From Actinomycetota bacterium (lineage in GTDB: Bacteria > Actinomycetota > Geothermincolia > Geothermincolales > RBG-13-55-18): a stretch of DNA of 5,328 nt. Numbering within the stretch: the stretch's first letter is position 1; the number at the start of each line of letters is the position of its first letter. Positions 1 through 4,280 of the stretch are shown piece after piece. The stretch lies in contig JAPWVA010000110.1 of assembly GCA_028275245.1 (NCBI GenBank), forward strand, positions 1 to 5,328. Reading direction: 5' to 3'. A program made the position numbers and the translations under genes. The notes below the pieces were generated by a model that was not told the DNA's origin, searched no databases, and saw nothing but the letters and a program-made list of their open reading frames with translations.

Positions 1-1161
1 CACCAGGGTGTCAGGCTGGTTCCATCCCAACCTTATTCCGCCGGTGTCCTTCTCGGTTATCAGGCCCGACTCGAAGGCCTCGATGGCATAGGCCAAGGTG
101 CCGCCGCAGGAGATCACGTCCATGCCATAGCGGTCGCACAGCTCGTTGGCCTTATGGTTTGCCTCCAGATTGTCCATGCGGAGCAGGGTCCCCAAGGCCG
201 CCGCCGCCTCGTACTCGGAGCCGGGGCCCTCCTCCATGGCGTAGGGGCCGGAATCTATCTTCACGATCCTTTTGCACTGCACCGGGCAAGCATAACAGGC
301 ATGTCGCCTGACCAATATGGTCTCCGCCACCACGGAACCACTCAGTTTGTCCGGTCCCCCTTCCCAGTAAGCCTCCCTCCAGTTCTTCACTGGCACGTCG
401 CCGATGGCCATCCCGTATTCCATGTGCACGTTGGACCCGAAGTTCCTGAGGCCTTCCGCCACATAGCTGTACTTGAGGAGCTCGAGCATATCCTTGCGGA
501 TCCCTTCGTAGGCCGCCTCATCGGCCACGGGGGGCTTCTTGTTGCCCCTCACCACCACCGCCTTCAACTTCTTGGAGCCCATCACCGCGCCCATACCGCA
601 ACGCCCCGCCGCCGAGCCCTTGTCGTTGATGATGCAGGCGAACTTGACCAGGTTTTCCCCCGCGGGACCTATGCTCATTACCTGAGCCCTCTTATCGCCC
701 ACCTCCTCCTTGAGGAGGGCCTCCGTCTCGAAGGTGTCCTTGCCCCAGAGGTGGGATGCGTCCCTTATCTCCGCGCCCTCATCGGTGAGGTATATGTAAA
801 CGGGCTTGTCCGATGCGCCCAGGACCACCAGGCCGTCATACCCGGTTCGCTTGAGCTGGGGGGAGAAGTGACCGCCCATGCTGGACTCGCCCCATATACC
901 GGTCAGGGGGGAGCGAGCGCATACCTCCAGGCGCGATACACCAGGCAGGTTGAGCCCGGAAAGCGGCCCATTGAGGATCATCAATGGGTTATCGGGGGAA
1001 AGGGGGTCCGCCTCCCAGGCCCGCATGTCGAAGAACAGCTTGGCCGCCAGGCCGCTTCCCCCCAGGAAGTCGCGGTAATACTCCTCGGGGACCTCCCAAT
1101 CTTCGAAGGTACCCTTTTCCAGGTCAACCTTGAGGACCTTGCCCCAGTTTCCGCCCTTCAT
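1..1161 (-). CDS. Aldehyde:ferredoxin oxidoreductase family protein, N-terminal part (cut by left window edge)
   Basis: The fragment is 387 residues with an ATG start and no stop before the window edge. AOR-family enzymes are cytoplasmic; they oxidise aldehydes (or reduce carboxylates) to exchange electrons with ferredoxin, using a tungsten (sometimes molybdenum) bis-pterin cofactor and a [4Fe-4S] cluster. Seen here: the N-terminal AOR domain (about residues 4-206) with FLGGSGLAAKL at 32-42, GPLSG at 65-69, SPLTG at 84-88 and IGPAGEN at 164-170, then GRCGMGAVMGSKKLKAVVVRG at about 186-206. The cluster-binding CxxCxxxC is at Cys289, Cys292 and Cys296, nearly the positions known for Pyrococcus AOR. 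GSEYE at 315-319 and CDRYGMD at 342-348 belong to the cofactor-binding middle domain. The fourth cluster Cys lies outside the window. GGAAGGAGG sits 6 nt before the ATG. The substrate cannot be told from this fragment. The gene appears to be transcribed alone from its own promoter; no gene precedes it on this strand for over 1 kb. Confidence 0.95.
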   Translation of the reverse strand, partial: MKGGNWGKVLKVDLEKGTFEDWEVPEEYYRDFLGGSGLAAKLFFDMRAWEADPLSPDNPLMILNGPLSGLNLPGVSRLEVCARSPLTGIWGESSMGGHFSPQLKRTGYDGLVVLGASDKPVYIYLTDEGAEIRDASHLWGKDTFETEALLKEEVGDKRAQVMSIGPAGENLVKFACIINDKGSAAGRCGMGAVMGSKKLKAVVVRGNKKPPVADEAAYEGIRKDMLELLKYSYVAEGLRNFGSNVHMEYGMAIGDVPVKNWREAYWEGGPDKLSGSVVAETILVRRHACYACPVQCKRIVKIDSGPYAMEEGPGSEYEAAAALGTLLRMDNLEANHKANELCDRYGMDVISCGGTLAYAIEAFESGLITEKDTGGIRLGWNQPDTLV

Positions 1162-1265
1162 GGCAAACCTCCTTCCCGACGGCCTTCACTTCCCTGACGT
1201 GGACGCCTTGCCCCCTATGCGCTTCGCTCGATGGTAGCCGTGAATTGCGGATTGCTTCGTGGCTA

Positions 1266-1294
1266 ATTATATACCAACGGGGCCATCATCTCAG
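1266..1294 (-). promoter_or_regulatory. Sigma-70-type promoter of the left AOR gene
   Basis: On the minus strand CTGAGA (1294-1289, 4 of 6 matches to TTGACA) lies 17 bp from a perfect TATAAT (1271-1266). Predicted transcription start is near 1259, which leaves a leader of about 98 nt before the ATG at 1161. The leader (1162-1259) has no gene and no riboswitch core that I recognise. The -10 also overlaps the end of a short unexplained open frame (see findings), so some of its AT-richness could have another cause. Confidence 0.55.
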
Positions 1295-1390
1295 TGAGGA
1301 AGGCTTTGTCGTGGGCCAGCTTTCCGGTCAGCCCCACGTCTTTCCCGCAACTCCCCGCCAACGCGTAAAATTCCCCGAAACGCGCCCGCG

Positions 1391-1418
1391 ATTCCTGGAT
1401 AGTTATTCCCGGATAGTT
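1391..1418. repeat. Two tandem 14-bp direct repeats
   Basis: ATTCCTGGATAGTT (1391-1404) is followed without a gap by ATTCCCGGATAGTT (1405-1418), with one mismatch in 14. The pair lies just upstream of the predicted promoter at 1430-1458, about 47 to 74 bp before its expected start. That is a usual place for an activator site, but no binding protein can be named. Confidence 0.6.
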
Positions 1419-1429
1419 TAAATATTAAG

Positions 1430-1458
1430 TTGCAAATCTCCCTACCATGTGGTAGCAT
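1430..1458 (+). promoter_or_regulatory. Promoter of the candidate small RNA / regulator leader, with an overlapping dyad
   Basis: TTGCAA (1430-1435, 4 of 6 to consensus) is separated by 17 bp from TAGCAT (1453-1458, 4 of 6). Predicted start is near 1465. A dyad CTACCA-TG-TGGTAG (1442-1455) covers the spacer and reaches into the -10, where a bound repressor would block polymerase. Spacing is ideal but both hexamers are imperfect. Confidence 0.4.
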
Positions 1459-1464
1459 TGTAAC

Positions 1465-1575
1465 AGCCAAGGCCGAAACTTGAAAGCGAGCGACCTCATC
1501 CGTGCTCCGGCAGTAGGACTGGAGCACCTCCCTCCCTGCTGACCCCGGTTTGCCGGAACCGGGGTCTTCTATTTT
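1465..1575 (+). ncRNA. Candidate ~110-nt small RNA or transcription-attenuated leader
   Basis: This stretch holds no good reading frame but has the layout of a compact RNA. It starts at a predicted promoter start, and a small CTTG-AAAG-CGAG hairpin lies at 1480-1491. A 7-bp hairpin GTGCTCC/GGAGCAC follows (1502-1508 with 1521-1527, 12-nt loop), then an unpaired C-rich linker CTCCCTCCCTGCT (1528-1540), then a strong terminator hairpin. The C-rich linker could pair with G-rich Shine-Dalgarno sites, a known mode of action for several bacterial small RNAs. No known riboswitch core, SRP RNA motif or 6S layout was recognised. It could instead be a 5' leader that attenuates the response regulator starting at 1707. 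The structure is inferred by eye. Confidence 0.4.
1541..1575 (+). terminator. Intrinsic terminator with perfect 10-bp stem
   Basis: GACCCCGGTT (1541-1550) pairs perfectly with AACCGGGGTC (1557-1566) around the 6-nt loop TGCCGG. TTCTATTTT follows at 1567-1575. The T-rich side is only on the plus strand, so it stops plus-strand transcription, either of the small RNA or of a leader to the response regulator. It lies about 130 bp before that gene. Confidence 0.8.
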
Positions 1576-1657
1576 CCGTAACCGGACCGGAAGGGACTCC
1601 TTCATCCCCTGCGCGGACCGCGTCAACAACTGCCCAAGACCCCGGCAGCAGGAGCGG

Positions 1658-1686
1658 TTTAAATCTTTTGCAATGGGAAATAATAT
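1658..1686 (+). promoter_or_regulatory. Probable promoter of the response regulator
   Basis: TTTAAA (1658-1663) and TAATAT (1681-1686) are 17 bp apart in an AT-rich island; an overlapping AATAAT at 1679-1684 could be the -10 instead. The expected start near 1693 gives a leader of about 14 nt that still contains the GGAGG at 1696-1700. It lies downstream of the terminator, so the regulator can be expressed independently of it. Confidence 0.45.
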
Positions 1687-1706
1687 TGTTGCCGTGGAGG
1701 TAAACC

Positions 1707-2096
1707 ATGAGTCCCAGCGCCCTGGTCATCGATGACGATAAGCTGCTATTGCGCCTGGTGGAGCTGAACCTGGCCAAGTTAGGCATCAAGGTTATTCAGG
1801 CGGACAACGGCAAGGATGCCATCCGCCTCGCCCTGGAGGAGAAGCCCGACCTCATACTGTTGGACATCATGATGCCTCAAATGGACGGCTTCGAGGTCAT
1901 ACGCCAGTTGAAGGCCATCAAGGAGACCAGCTCCATACCGGTGGTGATGCTGACCGCCAAGTCGAACCCCGAGGACCGGGAAAGGTGTCAGGAGCTGGGA
2001 GCCGTGGGTTACATCACCAAGCCCTTCCGCCTGGAGGAGCTCCGGGGGCTGGTGCAGAAGATCCTGCAGGAGCTCTCCACGGAAACACCGGGTTGA
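1707..2096 (+). CDS. Stand-alone CheY-like response regulator (receiver domain only)
   Basis: A cytoplasmic signalling protein of 129 residues that accepts a phosphoryl group from a sensor histidine kinase or phosphotransfer protein. The whole length is one receiver domain, with no DNA-binding or enzymatic output domain, so it probably acts by protein-protein contact or as a phosphorelay intermediate. Seen: acidic pair Asp9-Asp10 in VIDDDK; phospho-acceptor Asp53 in LLDIMMPQMDG; switch Thr83 in MLTA; aromatic switch Tyr102; and catalytic Lys105 in TKPF. All key residues are present, so it should be active. GGAGG lies 6 nt before the ATG. No histidine kinase is in the window, so the partner is encoded elsewhere. 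The next gene converges on it, so it seems to be a single-gene unit. A name such as cheY or spo0F is not justified by sequence alone. Confidence 0.93.
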   Translation: MSPSALVIDDDKLLLRLVELNLAKLGIKVIQADNGKDAIRLALEEKPDLILLDIMMPQMDGFEVIRQLKAIKETSSIPVVMLTAKSNPEDRERCQELGAVGYITKPFRLEELRGLVQKILQELSTETPG

Positions 2097-2138
2097 GGCC
2101 AACTCACCCTGCGGGAAGAAAAAGAAACCTCCACCTAA

Positions 2139-2156
2139 GGGAAAACCGGTTTTCCC
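2139..2156. repeat. Perfect 18-bp palindrome between convergent genes
   Basis: GGGAAAACCGGTTTTCCC reads the same on both strands. It lies in the 102-bp gap between the stop codons of the response regulator and the SCP2-like gene. As RNA it could form a 7-bp stem with a CCGG loop on either strand. No immediate T-run follows on the plus strand, and on the minus strand TTTCTTTTTC starts about 12 nt later, so it is at best a weak bidirectional terminator. A protein-binding site is the other option. Confidence 0.6.
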
Positions 2157-2198
2157 GGATTCGGCCAGCCCCCCAGGGTCCTGTCCTTGGTGCCCGGC

Positions 2199-2720
2199 CT
2201 AACCTTGGGCAGGGGTGAGGAATCGCTGGAACTCTAGCAACTCCAGTGGCTTGCGGGCGAGGCCCTTGACCCTGAACCTTCCGGCCTTCACGGCCTCTAA
2301 AAGCTTACGGCCTTCCTCGGAGCGCAGGAACTGGGGCAGGCGGGAGAGATTCCCCAGGCTCGCCAGGTTCAACAGGAGCCCCAGCTCGGTCTCCACCTTC
2401 ACATCGGCATCGGGGTTGACCCCGTTACACACCAACACGTCACTTCCCCGGAAGACCAGGGTGGAAGCCATATCCGGGTGGTCTATGTCCTTTATGGCAA
2501 CGGAGAAGCACATCCGGTCTGCGATCTCCTTCTTGGCCGGGTCCTTGAGGAGGGCTTTGACCATCTCGGATAACATGGAGGTGAGGGGATTGGGCTGCTC
2601 CTCCCTAAGCTCCACCTTTCCGCAGCCCGGTATCCTCCACTCCCTTCTGAAACGCACGTAATAGGCGCCGGCCGCCCCCGCACCGGCCAGCAACAAAAGG
2701 GCCAGATACCTCTTTTTCAT
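2199..2720 (-). CDS. Membrane-anchored protein with SCP2-like (sterol carrier protein 2-like) domain
   Basis: 173 residues starting at ATG 2720. A longer reading from TTG at 2738 would place the AAGGAGG site (2731-2725, 4 nt before the ATG) inside the gene, so the ATG is preferred. The N-terminus is MKKRY followed by a hydrophobic, Ala/Leu/Gly-rich segment (about residues 4-22) and then the basic VRFRREWR: a single membrane anchor with the domain probably on the cytoplasmic side, or an uncleaved signal segment. Residues about 45-168 resemble SCP2-type domains: strands around FSVAIKDI and STLVFRGSDVLVCNG, then DADVKVETELGLLLNLA, a helical stretch, and GRFRVKGL before the last helix. SCP2 domains bind lipids or other hydrophobic ligands. 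The ligand and process are unknown. The assignment rests on pattern resemblance, so existence of the gene is much surer than its function. Confidence 0.72.
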   Translation of the reverse strand: MKKRYLALLLLAGAGAAGAYYVRFRREWRIPGCGKVELREEQPNPLTSMLSEMVKALLKDPAKKEIADRMCFSVAIKDIDHPDMASTLVFRGSDVLVCNGVNPDADVKVETELGLLLNLASLGNLSRLPQFLRSEEGRKLLEAVKAGRFRVKGLARKPLELLEFQRFLTPAQG

Positions 2721-3003
2721 GGCTCCTCCTTCCCCCAAAAGCCTTCCTTGCTATGAATCCACGGCCGGGCGTTCCCCGCCGGCGGCCCGCCACGGCGCCG
2801 GTACTTCACTTACACGAACCCCCTCCCGCTACCCATGGGGCCACGGCTCACGGGGACCGAGGCGCACTAATCTTATTTTCCTACCTATTTCCCTGTCAAA
2901 CCCGGCGACCGACGAGCGGAAGAGGGGGTTAAGAGAGGGATGGGTCTAGAGGTTTCCGCGCCCTACCGGGATTTGATGGAAAACTGTTGACGGAAAGTAA
3001 GAC
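2721..3003. other. Gene-free stretch: long GC-rich leader of the SCP2-like gene plus upstream spacer
   Basis: No convincing coding sequence is seen on either strand. Positions 2721-2863 would be the 5' leader of the SCP2-like gene; it is very GC-rich around 2762-2800 (GCCGGCGG and GGGCG/CGCCC-type complements) and should fold strongly. A tiny frame of 8 codons (MGSGRGFV) exists on the minus strand at about 2836-2810, with no ribosome binding site that I trust. Positions 2900-3003 separate this promoter from the tRNA terminator, and I see nothing further in them. Confidence 0.5.
2870..2899 (-). promoter_or_regulatory. Promoter of the SCP2-like gene
   Basis: A perfect TTGACA (2899-2894 on the minus strand) is followed after 18 bp by TAAGAT (2875-2870, 4 of 6). 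Predicted start is near 2863, giving a leader of about 140 nt. This is the best -35 box in the window. Confidence 0.55.
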
Positions 3004-3032
3004 GAAAAACAAGGAGGGCTGAACCCTCCTTG
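3004..3032 (-). terminator. Intrinsic terminator after tRNA-Ser(GCU)
   Basis: On the minus strand CAAGGAGGG (3032-3024) pairs perfectly with CCCTCCTTG (3018-3010) around loop TTCAG, followed directly by TTTTT (3009-3005). It begins 8 nt after the 3' end of the tRNA and closes the minus-strand cluster that runs in from the right edge. Confidence 0.9.
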
Positions 3033-3039
3033 CGAAACC

Positions 3040-3132
3040 TGGCGGAAGGGGTGGGATTCGAACCCACGGTGCGGTTTTACCCGCACAATCGCTTAGCAGG
3101 CGATCACCTTAGGCCAACTCGGTCACCCTTCC
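3040..3132 (-). tRNA. tRNA-Ser(GCU)
   Basis: A class II tRNA that decodes AGC/AGU serine codons. The acceptor strand GGAAGGG (3132-3126) pairs with CCCTTCC (3050-3044); the discriminator base is G, as in serine tRNAs, and CCA is encoded (3042-3040). The anticodon stem-loop ATCGC-CTGCTAA-GCGAT gives anticodon GCT. The long variable arm GTGCGG-GTAAAA-CCGCAC forms a 6-bp stem. The T arm is GTGGG-TTCGAAT-CCCAC. An AT-rich TATAAAAT (3174-3167) upstream could be a -10 box, but I see no good -35 at the right distance; it may be read with the tautomerase gene. Confidence 0.97.
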
Positions 3133-3244
3133 GCTGGCCCAAACCAAAAAGACTTCCCGTTTAAATATTTTATATGCGTCGCGTCTGAAATGCATCGCAG
3201 CCCCGTGATTCCACGGACGGTCGACACCCCCGTCTGGATGCCGC

Positions 3245-3448
3245 TCAGCCCGACCCCCTGCCGGCACGGTCCACGATAAGGGTCCCCGCCACCGCCACGT
3301 TCTCCGGGGGATTCTCCCGGATGACCACCGTGTAAGCCTCCCGGGGCAGGCCGTAGACCCGCTCGAGCACGTCAGTGATCTCCTTCGCCAGGGCCCTCTT
3401 CTTTTCCAAGTCGGGTATCTTGGGCCCTTCCACGGTAACGGTGGGCAT
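3245..3448 (-). CDS. 4-oxalocrotonate tautomerase-like enzyme (small tautomerase superfamily)
   Basis: 67 residues, close to the 61-62 typical of the short 4-OT group. These enzymes form hexamers and use the N-terminal proline, exposed after removal of Met, as a general base in keto-enol tautomerisation. Here Met is followed by Pro, giving the N-terminus PTVTVEGPK. A helix with LEKKRALAKEITDVLERVYGL (about residues 14-34) and the strand-turn YTVVIRENPPENVAVAGTLI (about 39-58) fit the beta-alpha-beta fold. Arg11 and Arg39 of the Pseudomonas enzyme have no clear counterpart, so the substrate probably differs from 4-oxalocrotonate. No catabolic pathway genes are nearby. The ATG at 3448 was chosen because GGAAAGGAGG lies just before it; the frame is open further upstream, but that would run through the tRNA. 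It lies between two serine tRNAs, 66 bp after the first, and is probably co-transcribed with them. Confidence 0.88.
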   Translation of the reverse strand: MPTVTVEGPKIPDLEKKRALAKEITDVLERVYGLPREAYTVVIRENPPENVAVAGTLIVDRAGRGSG

Positions 3449-3514
3449 ATGCGCCTCCTTTCCCTTCCAGTCCGCCTCCTTCCCCGATGCTCGAAAAAGC
3501 CTACTTGGATTCGC

Positions 3515-3606
3515 TGGCGGAGAGGGTGGGATTCGAACCCACGAGACCCCGTGAAGGGTCCAACGGTTTTCGAGACCGCCGCATTCGGCCGCTCTGCCAC
3601 CTCTCC
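3515..3606 (-). tRNA. tRNA-Ser(CGA)
   Basis: A class II tRNA that decodes UCG serine codons. Acceptor GGAGAGG (3606-3600) pairs with CCTCTCC (3525-3519); the discriminator is G and CCA is encoded (3517-3515). The anticodon stem-loop is GCGGT-CTCGAAA-ACCGT, anticodon CGA. The variable arm GACCC-TTCACG-GGGTC forms a 5-bp stem. The T arm is GTGGG-TTCGAAT-CCCAC. Upstream on the minus strand TTGGCC (3640-3635) and TACCAT (3618-3613) are 16 bp apart, and TGTAAT (3623-3618) is an alternative -10; either promoter is weak. Transcription from tadA is also possible. Confidence 0.97.
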
Positions 3607-3818
3607 GAGTAAATGGTATTACATTTCCACTGCCGGCCAAAGGGCCCGTGGACCCCCTTTCCCGGGTCGAGACCGTGGCTCGGGGGGTATGGGCGGTCAT
3701 CCCGACGCGGCTCAGCAGGGTATGGGAGGGGGTATCCTCCCCCGCTGGGCAAAGTCCCACGGACCAAACCGTCCGCGAAAAAACGAGCTCGGTCCCGGGT
3801 CGGTGGAACTCCGCCGGG
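3607..3818. other. 212-bp non-coding spacer between tadA and tRNA-Ser(CGA), rich in hairpins
   Basis: I find no credible gene here. It contains a T6 run on the minus strand (3783-3778), a hairpin CGGAC-6 nt-GTCCG (3760-3775), a degenerate tandem repeat (3674-3742), and weak promoter-like sequence next to the tRNA. In many Gram-positive bacteria the SRP RNA gene follows tadA, so I searched for the SRP core (GGTCAGG, GGAAGGAAGCAGC) on both strands and did not find it. Its role, if any, is unknown; a structured RNA is possible. Confidence 0.5.
3674..3742. repeat. Degenerate tandem repeat, two units
   Basis: Unit A (3674-3705) and unit B (3706-3742) both begin CGYGGCTC, then reach GGGTATGGG, then a G-rich stretch and a CC-rich end. 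Shared blocks: CGTGGCTC and CGCGGCTC, followed by GGGTATGGGCGG and GGGTATGGGAGG. Unit B carries a full hairpin GGGAGG-GGGTAT-CCTCCC (3724-3741); unit A keeps only a shorter GGG/CCC version. It looks like an old duplication of a structured element. Confidence 0.55.
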
Positions 3819-3830
3819 TCAACCCCCGGC
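3813..3830 (-). other. Hairpin over the tadA stop codon
   Basis: GCCGGG and CCCGGC form a perfect 6-bp stem with the TGA stop of tadA in the loop. A T6 run (3783-3778) follows only about 30 nt later with no stem against it, so this is not a classical terminator. It may slow polymerase or protect the 3' end of the mRNA, or be chance in GC-rich DNA. Confidence 0.35.
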
Positions 3831-4280
3831 TCCCCTACGGTTCCGGAAGAAGGAACGCAGGAGCTCTCGGCACTCCTCTTCCAGCATCCCCTCCAACACC
3901 TCCACCCGGTGGGGGAGGTTCTCGTCCTGCACCAGGTTGTACCGGCTGCCGGCCGCCCCCATTACCAGGTCCCTGGCCCCGAAGACCAGTCTTTCCACCC
4001 GGGCCAGCACCAGGGCCCCTGCGCACATGGGGCAGGGCTCCAGCGTGACGTACAGGGTGGAACCCTCCAGCCTCCACCCTCCTAACTCCCTTGCCCCTTC
4101 CCGGAGGGCGAGGATCTCGGCATGGGCCAGGGGGTCCCCCAGGGTCTCGCGAAGGTTGTGTCCCCTGCCTATCACTCGGTCCCCCTGGACGAGCACTGCC
4201 CCCACGGGCACTTCCCCTCTCTCCGCGGCCCGGCGGGCTTCCTCCAGGGCCATCTCCATGAAGCGGCGATGTCCCATCAT
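3819..4280 (-). CDS. tadA: tRNA-specific adenosine deaminase TadA
   Basis: Deaminates A34 to inosine in the anticodon of tRNA-Arg(ACG), allowing it to read CGU, CGC and CGA; essential in most bacteria. 153 residues, the usual length. Seen: the amphipathic N-terminus MALEEARRAAERGEVPVGAVLV, with PVGAV typical of TadA; zinc ligand His53 and proton-shuttling Glu55 in AHAE; zinc ligands Cys83 and Cys86 in TLEPCPMCAGAL; and FGARDLVMGAAGSRYN near 117-132, the position of the family's FGA.D...GA.GS motif. The substrate-contact pattern GHN (40-42) is present. The start codon overlaps the stop of the upstream AOR-family gene as ATGA, which indicates translational coupling; a G-rich AGAGGGG lies about 15 nt upstream and AGGGG about 7 nt upstream. 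A nearby guanine or cytosine deaminase identity is less likely given the EPCPMC and GAAGS pattern. Confidence 0.95.
   Translation of the reverse strand: MMGHRRFMEMALEEARRAAERGEVPVGAVLVQGDRVIGRGHNLRETLGDPLAHAEILALREGARELGGWRLEGSTLYVTLEPCPMCAGALVLARVERLVFGARDLVMGAAGSRYNLVQDENLPHRVEVLEGMLEEECRELLRSFFRNRRGAGG

Noticed and set aside
154..1197. A 347-codon open frame on the plus strand
   Set aside because: It is the mirror of the AOR gene on the other strand; the translation is rich in His/Leu/Pro and has no family features, whereas the minus frame gives all AOR motifs.
1465..1540. Known riboswitch (c-di-GMP, TPP, SAM, cobalamin, fluoride, glutamine, others)
   Set aside because: None of the conserved cores that I know is present in the sequence.
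2739..2949. Short plus-strand open frame over the SCP2-like leader
   Set aside because: No ribosome binding site, Pro/Arg-rich composition and no family resemblance.
3690..3715. T-box-like stretch GGGATGACCGC on the minus strand
   Set aside because: It matches the T-box antiterminator consensus only loosely, and no aminoacyl-tRNA synthetase or amino acid gene follows.
3109..3767. Minus-strand open frames running through the tRNA-Ser(CGA) region
   Set aside because: They include the translated tRNA sequence; only the part from ATG 3448 to 3245 (tautomerase) is a real gene.
3778..3812. Intrinsic terminator after tadA
   Set aside because: There is a T6 run, but no stable stem directly before it; CGAGCTCG is self-complementary without room for a loop.
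3607..3818. SRP RNA (ffs) after tadA
   Set aside because: The conserved SRP core with its GGAA-type loop is absent on both strands.
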